Source of the DNA: Chamaea fasciata
Lineage: Eukaryota; Chordata; Aves; Passeriformes; Sylviidae
Assembly (NCBI GenBank): GCA_029207755.1
Contig: JARCOQ010000002.1
Location: 91,425,087 to 91,489,086, forward strand
DNA: 64,000 bases
Direction of reading: 5' to 3'
Shown: positions 1 to 48,837 of the stretch, piece by piece
Numbering within the stretch: the first letter of the stretch is position 1
Layout of the letters: the number at the start of each line of letters is the position of its first letter
Program-made: the position numbers and the translations under genes
Notes under the pieces: model-generated
Databases searched by the model: none
What the model saw: the letters and a program-made list of their open reading frames with translations, nothing else
Told to the model about the DNA's origin: nothing

Positions 1-36009
<36,009 letters not shown>

Positions 36010-37197
36010 AGGAATGACATTTATATCAAACACATATTGAAATTGCTACCAAATGAAACTGGGGGGACAGAATCCTCACATAGCATTAAATTTGAAGATC
36101 GCAACTTGTTGCTATTTTTACACTTTGTTTATATGAAAAGTAAACCTTTGATTTGACAGCCTTATACAATAGTTGTAGTTTGTTGCATGTATGGGGCTTA
36201 TTTAGTGATAAAGTAGGTGCTGTCATGATGGAATGTTAATTGTTTTAATTTTTTTATTATGGAATGTTCTGGTTTTGTATTTTTTTTCTAAGCTTGTTAA
36301 CACTATCTTTCCCTTTTTAGAGCTGTTTTCCCTTTTATTAAAACAATGTTTTACTGAATTTTGTGAAGAAAATGTTACGTATGTGCATCACTTAGAGGTG
36401 AAGATTTTTCTTTTCCGTATCTTCTGCTGAAGCTATGGTAGCAATATCAATGCCAGCTCTCACTATGCAAGGTTGAAAGTGGCAATCTTCTGGAGCTTCT
36501 CTGACTTTATAGTTTGTACATTTGTTTGGTATAATTAGATGTTCATCTTTAAATTTTTCCAACAAGTTGTTTAAAAATGCAGAGACAAATTTGGAAGAAG
36601 TTGCTGTTTCACTTTCTGTAGCGTAGAAGTGCTTTTTGTTGTTGTTGGGCTCTTTGCATTACAGAGTGGAAAAGTGGGCTGCCTTTGTTCAGTTGCAGTT
36701 GGGTGTGCCTCAGGTTAGCTCTGTGGTGGGTTTCTTTGGCTTCTTTCCTTTGTATGTGTGCTTGATGTTTTACCATAGCTCACAGACTGGAGGCATGTTG
36801 GCACTGTTCTGCTTTGTACACAGTTTAAAAATTGCTGTTACTCGTTATAGAATTTGCCAAGTCAAAATATTTGAGTTTGACTGTCTTGGATATACATTTA
36901 TTGTCTTTTTTTTTTTAACATATGCTTTGAAAATGTAACCATGTGTACTCTTTGGGCCATGCTCACGGAAAATACATTGTATTTAATGCTTAATACACAA
37001 ATCAGAATTCATATAAGTGCACTATATGAGCACTAATGCTATAAGTTGCTGCTTGTGTTGTAAGTGAAGAGTGGGGAAGAATATGGTAAATGAGATAAGC
37101 CCTCTGAATTGTGTTGATTTTTTTGTTCTTGTTTTGTTTAAAAAGGGACCTTTACAAATTGGATTTTAAAAATAAATAAAGAAACATATTACATCAT
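36010..37197 (+). other. ANKRD10: ANKRD10 3' UTR
   Basis: About 1.2 kb of T-rich, non-coding sequence between the stop codon and the double AATAAA. The cleavage site is estimated 15-25 bases after the signal. Open frames in it are short and start far from good Kozak contexts. Confidence 0.8.
37171..37180 (+). terminator. ANKRD10: Main ANKRD10 poly(A) signal (overlapping AATAAA pair)
   Basis: AATAAATAAA gives two overlapping canonical hexamers (37,171-37,176 and 37,175-37,180). GT-containing sequence lies downstream (from about 37,208). No earlier AATAAA stands out in the 3' UTR, which makes this the likely major end. Confidence 0.8.
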
Positions 37198-38594
37198 ACC
37201 TGAATATTTTGTTTAGATGTTATTATTTTAGTGGCGAGTTGAGAAAGTATTAGTTTATAAGTCACAATTCTCATAATTTTTTTCAGTGCTGCTGTGGAAT
37301 TTCTTTTTGTCAGTATATGAAAGCAGATTGAACATCCCAACAAGTTGTCCTTAACTGAATTACAGAAACACAAACTGGATATTTGGTGAATGACAAGTCG
37401 CATTAGCCTTCAGCTTAAAAAAATACTGGGTTAAAATATTGCCTGTCTGTAAATTTTTTTTAAAAAATAATATATATATGTATATATATAGTCTCATTCA
37501 AACATTTTTAAGCAAAATGCTACTCATTGCAGAGAAATCAGTGTTTGAAATAGCCTTTACACGCTACATAGCTCACTAGGCACAAGATGCTCACAGTGTA
37601 TTCAGATTGAGAGTAGGACAGGAAAATTGACCAGTTATTTGCAGACCAGCAAAACTCCTCAGTGCCTTCTGGAGACAAAAAAACAAAAGGACCATTAGTG
37701 AAAGCTGAGTGTCACCTGAGATGAGCTGCTCTGGCATGCACATTAACCACTTGCTTGTGCTTGGACAAATGCACCTGGTCCCCATTTTTCGATGGTGATA
37801 TAGTGCCCAGAGGACCACCTGCCATTGCCTTCGTACTAACACAGGACAAGGGACTCTCATTGCTGTAGCATTTGGGTTTGGGGATCTTAGATTTGCCAAG
37901 TTTGCTCCACATGCTTTCTTGTACTTCAAATAAATCAAGGCAGCATAATCATAGTAAGCACTGCCATCTTATCTTCATGGCTGTAAACTGGTCCCTAGAG
38001 AGCTTGCTTTATGTACAACTAAGTTGGCATATGAGGGTGTAACGTTAAGTACGTAATTTTAGCATGATAAGATTTATACTCTGTTCATAAGGCAAGATTT
38101 TTAAAATCTGTGTACATTTGATTTTCATTCAGTTGCTCTTCACACATTTTCACCTAAAAATACCTTGGAAGACATTGTATTTCAAATTCAAAAGGGGAAC
38201 TTAGAGCTTTATTTTAAGAAGCACTTCTGTGCCTGTGTGTTCAGCCACATGCTGATAGACCGATTTCAAGGTCTGTGTCTATTGTCAGGCCCCACTGAAC
38301 CAATTGTTAATTTAGGATTACATGGAGAAGATCAGTGAGGCCCATATGATGTAGGTGCACTGTGTGTGTCCCCCAGGTGTCTTGGTCTACAGTTAATGTT
38401 ACAAAGGTAGAACTCTGAGAGAGTATGACTCAGGCAAGAGCTGAGGTGTATCAATTTTAAAACATCAGACAAGGATAAGAATTTGAAGATGGCAATTTTG
38501 CAGGTGCTCTTTGAGACTATATTTACTTACTGCAAAGGCCATCTAAAGTCTTGTTTTTAAATTATCCCATAAATTTTCAATAAAACATGAAAAA
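37198..38594. other. Intergenic, no gene seen
   Basis: AT-rich flank after the ANKRD10 3' end. It holds an alternating TA tract (37,470-37,491) and nothing else I can name. Open frames on the minus strand at 37.6-37.9 kb are short and show no conserved pattern. Confidence 0.7.
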
Positions 38595-38632
38595 GAATCA
38601 CAGAATCCCAGTGTGGCTGAGGTTGGTGAATA
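38595..38632 (-). mobile_element. CR1 LINE 3'-end remnant
   Basis: GAATCACAGAATCCCAG followed by TGGCTGAGGTTGG is the reverse complement of the avian CR1 3' tail and its terminal 8-bp repeats. Only about 38 bases survive. Confidence 0.65.
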
Positions 38633-38866
38633 CATACCCAAGTGTATGCTGCTGTTCTGAGCCCATGCCACACAGAAAAAAAAAATTCTCATGCTTACTT
38701 GGAAGGTTCTGGTTTTCAGTTTGTCTTGTAATTTGAGATACATGTGAGCAGTAAGTTATAAAAGTAATGAGCTCAGCAGATCCAGCTGCCCTTCTGTGCT
38801 GAACTGGTAGGTAAAGAATTGTCATGCACAGAATGAGTTCTGCCAGGTGTATCTGAGTCTTTCCGT

Positions 38867-38945
38867 ATCACAGAATCACAGGATGGTCTGGGTTAGAAGC
38901 GACCTTAAACATCATCTACTTCCAAACCTCCTGCAGTGGGCAGGT
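38867..38945 (-). mobile_element. CR1 LINE 3'-end fragment
   Basis: Starts with ATCACAGAATCACAGGATGG and continues with GGGTTAGAAGCGACCTTAAA and a CATCTACTTCCAAACCTCC block. This is the well-known avian CR1 3' end in reverse orientation. It is heavily 5'-truncated, the normal state of bird CR1 copies. Confidence 0.88.
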
Positions 38946-40603
38946 ACATGTAACTATTGATGATACAGACATCTTGTTTTTAAATATCTTGCGGTTAAAA
39001 TACAGGAGACTTTCCTGGGGTTGCTGTGCTAGACCAGCTGTGAGGTAGTCTGAGAAGCCTGTCAGAGTTCACAAACGCTCCCCAGGCCTGAGTAACCAAG
39101 TCTCAGATTCTGCTGACAGCAGTGCTGAGCCATTTGAATTAAGCTGTGCTTTGCAATTCCTGAAGAGACTGCTGGGTTTTAAGCACCTGGAGTTAAAGTC
39201 TCACAGGCTTTTTTTCCTGGCAAGGGCAGTAGTGCTGTAGGACCATTCGTACTTGGGCCTTTTGTCCGAGTCTCGAATTTTCAAGACGCATCAAGCAAAC
39301 TTTTTTTTACGTGGTGTTTTGCCTTACTCTTACCTTGGTTCTGGAAATGTCTGTCCAAAAGCAAAGTTTTATTTCTATCTGCCAGATGTAACTCAATAGC
39401 ACCACTTGGAATGTCATACGGAATTCACTAACTGGTTATTCTCACCATGTTCTCATTCTTTGACTCTCAATTTTCTGTGAAATTTCAGTTTATTTCTTTC
39501 TGGCTAATGCAGATGGTTCTGCCCTAATTCCTTCTAAATGTAGCTCCTTTCCTATTTTGTTTTTCAAAACCATTTGCAGAGTTTTGGCAGAAATACAAGT
39601 CAGTACAGATTCAGGCAGTATTATGATACAGAATATTTCTGAATAAGTAGTTAAAATTAGCGACGTTGGAAGAGGGAAAAGGCAAGTGTTACACTAGTTC
39701 TTACGTAGTTACAGTCCTTAATATTTTTAACAATCCCCTGATTCCGAATAAAATCTAGTCGAAACTTCTAACAGTGATCAAGGAAGGCTTTCATTTGAGA
39801 TATGTATTAGAATAAGATGAGATGCTGCTTGGCTTCAAGAGCAGGTGCAAATACTTTCACACCCTGTGAACTTTTCTGATTGTTGGTTTTGCATTTTACT
39901 GATCAAACCCTGATCCTTGCTCTGGTTCTCACTGGGTAAGCTCGCAGAACACACTGTAATACAGTCTGTTTTACTAGGTTTACTATGTTATCATCCTCCT
40001 GCAGTCTAAAATTGAACCTCACCTTCGTCTTTACATCCAAGTTACAAATCACTACGGAGCTTCTGCCATTCTGATTATGGATGTAATACATCCGAAGGAG
40101 CTGGCTCACAGTACGTGGAATTTAGTCCTGAGCAGATAACACACCAAGATGGAAAAGGACTCCTTGCTGTCCTACACACTAGAGCCAACGTACAGTACAG
40201 CTGTTACCAGCCACACACACTTTCTGAACTACAAACTTGCACACGTCTCCACCTATTTTGTGTACTGCCACTTTCTCCCAGTCAGTGGAAAACCACCTTT
40301 CCCCAGCAAAGAACTGCCCAGTTTGTGTTTTCCATGCTGACACAGCCAGTGCAGTACATCCTTTATGTCCCCTGATCTGGGAATGTGGGGCAGCAGCAGC
40401 AGTGGAGGGTGAGGTAGCTGGACCACTCCTCCCTTGCTGGTTCCATTACATGTGACGCACACTGCAGCTTCCCACCCACATATTCTAATCCTGATATATT
40501 TTCTCCAGGCTGGTTACAAACCTGGTGAAATTCTTTTTAATTGTGCTTTTAGGGGCCTTGGTGACAAAAAAACCCCACACCTTTTCTGGTACTCTAATAA
40601 GTG
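38946..40603. other. Intergenic, no gene seen
   Basis: Unique-looking sequence of mixed composition. No exon, RNA gene or recognisable repeat was found. Confidence 0.65.
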
Positions 40604-40860
40604 ACTTTTTGGGTTTGGGGTGTTTTGTGGTTGTTTTTTTCCTTTTTATTTTTGGGGTTTTTTTTGGTTGTTGTGGGGTTGTTATTTTTGTTTTGGTTTT
40701 TTTGGAGGGGTTGTTTGTTTTGGTTTTTTGTTTGGGGGTTTTTTGTATGTTTTTGTTTTTGTTTGGGGGTTTTTTGTTTTGTTTGGGGGGGATTTTTGTT
40801 TGTTTGCTTGGTGGTGTGGTTTTTTTGTTCTGGTTTGGTTTGGGGTTTTTTTTGTATTTG
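40604..40860 (+). repeat. GT-rich simple-sequence block
   Basis: About 250 bases made almost only of T and G, with many TTTTTGGGG and GTTTTT units and very few A or C. Both strands therefore show long meaningless open frames (Phe/Gly/Leu on one strand, Lys/Pro/Thr on the other). The several GGGG runs could allow quadruplex folding. Confidence 0.9.
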
Positions 40861-41174
40861 CCCCTAAATCCCAAGTATTTGTCAAGGTGCAACTAAAATT
40901 AATTAATTGATGTTCCAGGGTGGAAGTCCTGGATGCCATGTTTGGGGTCAGGTAACCTGGGGATGAAGCAGTGTTGTGGTTATCCTGCAGGGGCAAAAAG
41001 GAATAGAGTTGACATCTTCCTGTGCTGGACAGTGCTGTGCAGCAGTTAGACTGAAGCGTAAGAGGCAGGAGTGGAAGATGGTACCCTGGGAGCATCCCAT
41101 TTTGCTGCTGCTGCAGGACTGGGGAACGCAGATTCAGAGAGCCAAAATCCTTGAGACCCAGCTGAATCAGAGGG
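40861..41174. other. Unassigned stretch between GT block and poly-A run
   Basis: About 310 bases of balanced composition. It might be the body of a retroposed sequence whose tail is the poly-A run, but it matches no family I recognise. Confidence 0.5.

Positions 41175-41233
<59 letters not shown>
41175..41233 (+). repeat. Uninterrupted 59-base poly(A) run
   Basis: Fifty-nine consecutive A residues after CAGAGGG. Bird CR1 elements do not end in poly(A), so this is not explained by the main local repeat family. It could be the tail of a young retrocopy, an expanded mononucleotide repeat or an assembly artefact. Confidence 0.95.
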
Positions 41234-41236
<3 letters not shown>

Positions 41237-44200
41237 TCTTGTGTAAGCAGGATTTTTTACTATTCCTGGCAACTGGTAACTACATCTCTGCTGCGCTGCT
41301 TAATGACTCCCAGACATTTCACACCTCTCCTTCCTTTCCCAGAGTTTCCTGTCTCATGTTGGTGCCTGGTTGTTCACAGGCAAGGATCAAAAGAACTCTG
41401 GTTTAAGGCAGATGGTTTATTTTTAAAGCATATCTGGCTTTGATATTTTTTTTAATACAGTGCAATAATTTATAAAAGAGCCATCTACTTCACTCTGTTA
41501 TGAGCATTATTAATAACCAATTTAAAAGCTTTACCACTCTCAAAATCATACCCCACCCCCAAAAAAGCATAATGGATGTTACCTGTGGTATGAGAATGGA
41601 AGCTGGGCATCATCTCTCTCACCAGAACTCCTCAGTGTTGATGAGTAACTTCTCTTTGCTTCCTTGAGATGGAGCTGCACATACCGGACTTGATAACCAT
41701 TTCCAAATCAGTAGAAATTAGGCTCCACTGACTGAAGTGCAACCAGGGGAGACACACATTTGACACTGAAGACAAGTGCCCTGGCTCAATCACTAATCTG
41801 AGCAGTGTCCCACAAGGGAAATAACCAAATACTTGAAGCTGAACACAAAATTAAGTTGTATAGTCTTAATTATATTTCTTCTTGCCAGCTAAAACTGTAA
41901 CTTAAAGGAGAAAAATTAGTTTGTCTGAGTTTCTTTTGCTGCAAAGGCAGGATGTAATCTTGCTGCAGAAGAAATACCATGTATTAATAGAGTTCTCCTT
42001 CTGATGTTACTGGAAGGTCAAGCACTGTTTATATGTGCTAGCTGGCAGCTCAGTCTCACCGAAGATACTTGTGCTTTCCTATGGCAACCACAAACTTCAT
42101 AGTGCCTGCAGTTTTTGCCAGGTTTTATATGGTGGGGGGGAGAAGTTGTTTATTTTATTCTCATTGTTTCTAAAAGGTGTTGTGAGTTGGATCAAGTGTC
42201 AGTAACATTAGCTACCTAGCTTAGAACCTGAGTTTATTCTAGTTTGTATTCGACACGCAGAATAATACAAGTATTTTCTAAAAATCAGCACCAAAAAGAC
42301 AAATTATGAAAATCAGGCAGGTATGCTCTGTAAGAAGAACCAAGCAAGAAGTATATGCATGATGTAGAAAAGCACTTACTTCAATGGTAGTTCCTGAGCT
42401 CAAGCAATTCTTCCTACTATAAGTGTCCAACCAGAAAATCCTATAAATTCTAGGAAGTGTAAAATCCTTAGGATTTTTTTATACAGTACATCTAATAAAG
42501 TGCCTAGGGATTTATTTATTGGACTATATTCATAATTAATATTTCAAATCTGCATTTTCAGCTGAAATTCTAGTATTGATAAATCCCAGAGGTGTTTTCC
42601 ATTAGCTGATGGGTTGGACGCTGTTTCACTAAAACTGTCACAATTTGCTAGATAGATCTTCACTCTTCATCTCGGAGCATCATTCTGCAGGTACAGGTTG
42701 GCATTGCTGACCAAACACAACATTGTTGATCACCCCTTTTTTGAATGCACAGCAATTCTGTAGATGAGCAGTGCTGCCTCCATCAATAGGGGCAGCTGTC
42801 CTGTCACATCTGGTAGATGGCAGTTTTACAGGAGGGAAGAGTATTCCAACTGCTCTTTCAGAGCTAAAGGATCACCATTATCCATGTTGGTGTGAAAAGG
42901 AATAAGGATCTGAACTACAGTGGCAGCTCCCACCTTCACATTTTCAAGGTGCCTGCAAAGCCAGCTTTTTCTGATATGGGCAACCCCTGCCCATCAGCAG
43001 TGTGGAGTCGTGCTGGACCTTCCCTGTGGCCTGCAGAGACAAAGGGCTGGAGGATGAAAGGTTCCAGGTGGAAGGAAAGCAGCATAGCATGGCCCTCACC
43101 CCTGGCACATCCCTCTCCACACCAGGACCAGTGTCCCTCCCAGTCCCTGGTGCCAAGGTTCCCCTGCTGGGAATGGCACAGACTTGGTGGGCATATTGTC
43201 TGCAGCAGTTGGTGGTAAGCTGCTCTGACCAGCACTGCACAGCCCCAGCCAGACATGTGCCAGCTGCGTGCTCTGTATCCAGGTTAGCGTGGCACCAAGC
43301 TCAAAATAACAAGCCCTATTTATTAGGTCTTCGGTAGTCTGCCTGAGGTTAAGCCAGCCATGACCCCAATAGTAAAAGGCAGAACAGCTGAGGGAATAAT
43401 CCTGCTGAATCCAGAGAGCAGAGAATAAGATCATCCCTTGGACTCAATTTGCAGAGTGGAAGAACCGAGTTATGCACAGGTGACCTCTTGGACAGGTCAG
43501 CTGCCAGTGTGAGACTGAAGACAGCAAGCATGAACATGATTGCTTCTTTTCAACCTGAAAGAAGTTTAGAAAACAGCAGTTCCAACATGGGGTGGCAGTA
43601 ACACTGAGATGTCTTTTCTCCTCTTCTTTTATATGTTCTCCCATAGGAACCTATCTGAGAATATCAAATACTCTGAATGTTACAGAGTGTGTCCCACTGT
43701 GATTACGTGCAAGAAAAGTTTGATTTATTATACATTTAAGAACAGTCTTCCTCCGCATCCTGCTCCTCTAATATGTCAGTCTGAAAAAAATCCTTTCTTT
43801 ACCTCAGATTTCATTTAAAGACCCCCTCCTGGCTTCTTAGTCAACACCAATGTGTAGAATTCCCTATTATTACACTATTTAATGTCTGCAACGCTGAGTG
43901 CAGCTCTGCTCTAACCCTGGATTCTCTGCTGCTCCCTGTGGGTGTACAGAGGCTTGGGCAATACCCTAAAACTGAAAGTGAAGAGGCACCAGCAAAGAGA
44001 GAAAGAAACCAAAACTGATCATTCCAAATCTGCTAGGAAACAGAAACCAAAACAAGCAAAAACAACACTTATGGTATCAAACTGCAGCAATGGAGGTGCA
44101 TAGCTCACAGGAGGAGGGAGGTCTCGGTCCTGGAGGGGGCTTCCTTGCTTTCTGGAAGCCTCAATGCTGCAAGCTTTCTGCAACTCTGAAGCGAGGAGCA

Positions 44201-45306
44201 GATTCCACATCCAATTTCCCACCTGGAAAGGATTAACTGGATCAAACAGGACTGAAAGAGAGGACAACCAGCCAAGAGGTTGGAAGAACTCTTCCAGCAA
44301 CTACTTTGTCCCTCTGTCCCTTCGCAGTGTCTGAATCCAAAGGTCTGCAGAACCACTGGCTCTTCCTGGCAAGATGCAGCACAGCTCCTTCATCACTGTT
44401 GCCTGTAGCGAGCAGATGTCCCCCCACCCTGCCTGGGGCTGCTGGCAAGGGGCACTTCCCTTATTCAGCAGAAGCCACAGCTGCCAGGGGAGAGTAGGTG
44501 TTTTTTTGTGGCAGATCAAAAGCAAGCTCCAGTCACTCCCGTGATTTCCACTACCAAGGCTTTCAAGGAGGTGTGCTGGTGCAGTGAAAACAAAGATGCC
44601 TCTCAAATGGTGAGGGGAGTAAATTGGGAGACAGTTGTGAGACGAGATGTTTGACACAGCATAAAAATGGGAAAGGACAAAAGCAAAGTGGGGAAGGCAT
44701 TTAATGAAGCCCCAGCAAACACTTTGTGCACTCCCACACGATCCCTTGTCTGCTCCAAATGGCTAGAGATGGGTTTCAGAATACTTACATATGTATACGT
44801 TACCTCTGAAGGAGTTTAATCATTGCACATTGCAGGAAGCGGACGTTCAGCATGTGCCTTGTGTGGCATTTAAAATGTGGGAGGCTTCTGTCTTGCAGAT
44901 TATTACATGTTGAGCGTACTGGCTGAGCTGATCTCTGGTTGCACCTATATTTCTGCTGTGCACATCAGCTCTGGTGCCCTCTTGAGAACCTTCTGCCTCA
45001 GACCGCTTTGTTCTGTAAATGGGAGTGGCATTGTGCCAAGGAGTGTGTTTTGGCTTGCACAGGGGACTGCAGAGCACTCTTTCTAAATAGTGGTTTGCTA
45101 TGCTTTAGAGCACATGGGCTATGGAAACATATGGGCCTCTCTGCACAATTTAGATGTTAGGAAAACAAGCCTTTGTAAAGAAAGAAATGATATTGTATAG
45201 GCAAAGAGACAGACTGAGCAATGTGCCAGATCCCGGGTCAGAGCTATTGAACTAGGAAGCTACTGAATGAACTGAAACCACAGGGAAATGGGGAGAGAGA
45301 AATTAT

Positions 45307-45380
45307 AAATAAAAACCCAAGCAAACAAACAAAGAAACAAAAAAAAAACCAAAACAACAGCCAAAAATTAAAAAGAAAAA
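45307..45380. repeat. A-rich low-complexity tract
   Basis: Runs of AAAC, CAAA and poly-A units with few other bases. Confidence 0.8.
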
Positions 45381-46794
45381 TACTCTCATCAAATACTCAA
45401 TAGATAAAATCAGCAGGTCAATTAGGGTGCACAACAAAAACTAAATCCAGAGAGAAATAAACCACTATTAGCTGAGGAGTCTCAAGACAGAAACATGCTT
45501 TCTATTTTAATGTCGAGAATGAGAGCAAGTGTGAACATCTGTTTCCACGGCCAGGAGGAGTTGGTGGTGTCTTTCCACCACAGGCGTGGGGTTCGATCTG
45601 CCCAGTGCCATGAGAGGAGCCATCCTGCCTGCTTGGTGACCTGCCAGGGGACGGAGCGGGTGGGAACGGCGACAAGACCACCGCACTTCTGTCCCCACGT
45701 GCAGGCTGTCGAGATCAGATCACTGGAGCTCAGGAGAGCTGACTCAGGAGAGCTGTCTCTCACTTCCATGATCCTCACCGGGCTCTAATGAAAGCCTGAA
45801 TCATCGTTACTCGCTGCCGTGATTAAGCGAACAAAGGCAGCAGAAAGCTCCTTGGGGATCTCTGTGGATTACTGGCTGCTCTACCCATCCTCTGACAGGT
45901 GGCTGTAGTAAAGCATCAGAGAAATATTCATGCCTGTTCAGTAAGCTACTGACTCAACTGGCTGAATTGACAAATATCCCAGAGTCCAACCACATATCTC
46001 TGCTATGGTAAGTGAGGACCATGCGCCACCTGACTCCCTGAACCCTATTGTCATGTGAGCAGTTTGAATTAGTGCTTGTTGTAATGAATTCATGTGCACT
46101 CTTCACCACCTTTTCCCTTTTGAATATATAGTTTTGCACATGTAGAACACTGATGCCAAATGGTCACCTCAGTCCTGTGTTTATTTTCAGGAGGGACAGA
46201 GTGCGTGTACTGGCAGATTGCCTTGTCTCCAGTCATTCATGACACCCTCCTAGAGCAACCAGACACTGTACTGATCATCCCAGTCTCAGCTCCAAGGAAG
46301 TCACTGACCTCCAGTCCCTTCACCCCTCTCTCCGTACCTCACCTGCATCATAAGCCCTGGCCTTCTCCACATCTTCTGTTACTTGGTGAAGGTGAGATGG
46401 AGATAAATATCAGCCTACAGCAGCTGATGATGAGGCCTTCTTGGGTTTCACTAGCACACCAGCTACTGATGCAAATTACAGTGAATAAATTTTTATCAAA
46501 ATAAGGTTTTGAACTCTGACATTCAGCACTACAGTCCCTCCTGTGTCTGGTCTAGGGCAGCTGCTGGAACTGAAAGCCCACTTGTGCAGCTTTCGTGTGT
46601 TATGAGTAAGTATCTCTTGCTGAACTGCTTTAGTCGATTCAGAGGTAATGGAGGAAATAAAAAAAAACACCTTCTAAAACCTCCATAGAAAAATAAAGCC
46701 TGGAATTCATTTCTGTTATCAGGTGTATACATTTGCTGAAGAGAGAGTTGGATGTGAATTGAAGACTTGAAAGAAATTAAATTACTTGAGAGGA

Positions 46795-46879
46795 TACTGT
46801 AATTGAAAAGAAGAGAAAAGTGTGTGTTTGAAATAAATTTATTTGCTTCCACTGGAGTACTGTAATTGAAAAGAGGAGA
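46795..46879. repeat. Duplicated TACTGTAATTGAAAAG motif
   Basis: TACTGTAATTGAAAAG followed by an AGGAGA-like purine run occurs at 46,795-46,816 and 46,858-46,879, 63 bases apart. Both copies hold TAATTG, a homeodomain-type core. The rest of the 63-bp period is not obviously repeated. Confidence 0.75.
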
Positions 46880-47132
46880 GACTTGTTGAGTGAAGCATTT
46901 GGAACTGATTTGAGAGGGAAAGAAAGTACAGGGCTCCTGTACTCTGAAATTAATTTCTTGCTTGATTTGTAGTATCAAACTTCGGAAATATCTATATCGA
47001 TTAATTTGAAAGTGGGATGTCTTGCCCTAGGAAATCTGGCATTGCTGTTTAGGGATAGAAAAACATGATGCTCTAAGGCTGTTCCTCAACTCTTACATGA
47101 AGTGGAACAAGGCATTGATTAAGATACAATGG

Positions 47133-47638
47133 TGCCTCAGTCTGGGCTCCTCAGTGCAAAGGAGACATGGAGCTCCTGGACTGGATCCAGTGGAGGACTG
47201 CAAAGATGATTAAGGGGCTGGAGTATCTCTCATATGAGGAAAGGCTGAGGGAGCTGGGCCTGTTCAGCCTTAGGAAGAGGTGACTGAGGGGACCTCACCA
47301 ATCTCTGTCAGTATCTGAAGGGAGAGTGTCAGAGGATGGAGCCAGGCTCTGCTCGGTGGTGCCCAGCAATGGGACAGGGGGCAATGGGCAGAAACTGAGG
47401 CACAGGAAGCTCCCCGTGAACATGAGGAAGAACTTCCTTACTGTGCAGTGACCACGCACTGGAACAGATTGCCCAAGAGGTTGGGGAGTCTCCCTCACTG
47501 GAAATATTCAAGAACTGCCTGGACACAATCCTGTGCCCTTGTGCTCTGGGATGATCCCTCTTGAGCAGGGAGGTTGGACCAGATGACCCACTGTGATCCC
47601 TTCCAACCTGACCCATTCTGTGATTCTGTGGTTTTGTG
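47133..47638 (+). mobile_element. CR1 LINE, 5'-truncated, with intact 3' repeats
   Basis: About 500 bases matching the avian CR1 3' region: GGAGACATGGAGCTCCTGGA, GAGGAAAGGCTGAGGGAGCT, GGGCCTGTTCAGCC, GCACTGGAACAGATTGCCCA and CCCTTCCAACCTGACCC. It ends in two exact ATTCTGTG copies (47,615-47,622 and 47,623-47,630) and a degenerate third. No reverse transcriptase frame remains. This is the best single piece of evidence for an avian genome. Confidence 0.95.
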
Positions 47639-48837
47639 ATGGCAGTGCTAGGTCTAGATTTCAGATGCAATGTCACCAAGGTCTTCTTCTCTGCTGGGGA
47701 AAGCCCACTTGTGCCTAAAATTTACCTGAGGGTAAAATGAGTGTGATGAGTGTGCATCATCATGAAATGATTCACGAAAACACAACTATCCCAGAGAGTC
47801 CTATTGCATAAGGAAAACAACCTTTGCCAGCATCTGTCTAGCACTTGATGGAGGAGCTGGTTTGTCCTTCTTTTTAAAAGCTAAAAATATCTAAAGATTA
47901 AAATAATAAAGAATGGATGTTGCTGAACAGCGTAGAGATTTCTCTGTAACCAAGAAATGGTTGGGAATATCTCTCACACTGTTCCCACCCTGCAGTCCAT
48001 ACAACATCTGTTCTGCACCAGTAGGTGGACTGCAGCCTCCCTGCACCATGGACATGTATGAAATGCCATCCTGGGACTTCCAAGAGGCCAACAGCTCTTT
48101 CACTGTAGTTTCCACTTGCAACCCTTTCAGGAATTCACTCAGTACCAAAACATGGGTTGAAATTAGGTGAAAAACGGCCTTGTGTGAAATTAGGTGAAAA
48201 ACACATCTATGATTTCTGCCTAAGAGACCCAGTAGCTCGTGTCACTCTGGAAAACACCTGTGCTGGGTCTTCTCAGCCACAAAACCTACAAACTCAGCCT
48301 AGAAACATAGATTTGAGCTTGTTTTTTCCTCTGCCTGACACACCACTGAGTGCATTCAGGGCTATGCAGGGTACTGAAGACTTTCATTGACACCTCTGCA
48401 GCCACAGGGCAGGAGTGATTGATTGGCTGAGTAATAGGAACTTGCAAAAGGAACCAGCTGAAGATGTACAAGGCAGAGTGGATGCCTTAAACTACTTTCT
48501 CTTCCTTGAAATAGCTCCGCAGGATAGACATGAATCAACTGCAGTTACAGTTTTATGCTGTCACAAGGCGCAGGTCACTCTCAGGCTTCAGGGTTTCTCC
48601 TCACATGCTCTGTTATCCCCAGAATTGTGCTCCACTTTTTATAAAATATACTTCTTTTCTTACTCTCTATATTTATTTCTTTGTAAGAACACATTAAAAA
48701 TAAACAAATGCATTGAGTTCAAATCAGGGGCGATCTTGTTCAATGTAGTATTTCCCCCCATATATCTTTCTGGCCTCTGAAAATTTCTCCCTAAAGGAAT
48801 TAGGATTAGAGAATCAGAGGATAAGAGGATAAAATCC
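47639..48837. other. Intergenic, no gene seen
   Basis: About 1.2 kb between two CR1 fragments. It holds an 18-bp direct duplication (48,158-48,202); nothing coding is supported. Confidence 0.65.
48158..48202. repeat. 18-bp direct duplication, 27-bp period
   Basis: TGAAATTAGGTGAAAAAC occurs at 48,158-48,175 and 48,185-48,202, separated by 9 bases. Confidence 0.9.

Larger units (their letters stand above)
41234..47132. other. Intergenic, no gene seen
   Basis: About 5.9 kb without a supported gene. Open frames around 42.9-43.4 kb and 44.0-44.7 kb are rich in Ser, Pro, Leu and Trp on both strands and look like chance. A-rich sequence lies at 45,307-45,380 and a duplicated motif at 46,795-46,879. 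The sequence is clearly less AT-rich than the ANKRD10 introns. Confidence 0.65.

Noticed and set aside
40485..40910. Overlapping open frames of 88-135 codons on both strands
   Set aside because: Produced by the GT-rich simple repeat; the products are monotonous Phe/Gly or Lys/Pro/Thr strings.
42892..43537. Cluster of six frames of about 100 codons, possible exon of a neighbouring gene
   Set aside because: Frames overlap on both strands, are Trp/Ser/Pro-rich, and no splice-site pair or known domain fits.
45591..45601. GGTTCGATCTG, similar to a tRNA B box
   Set aside because: No A box at the right distance and no cloverleaf can be drawn.
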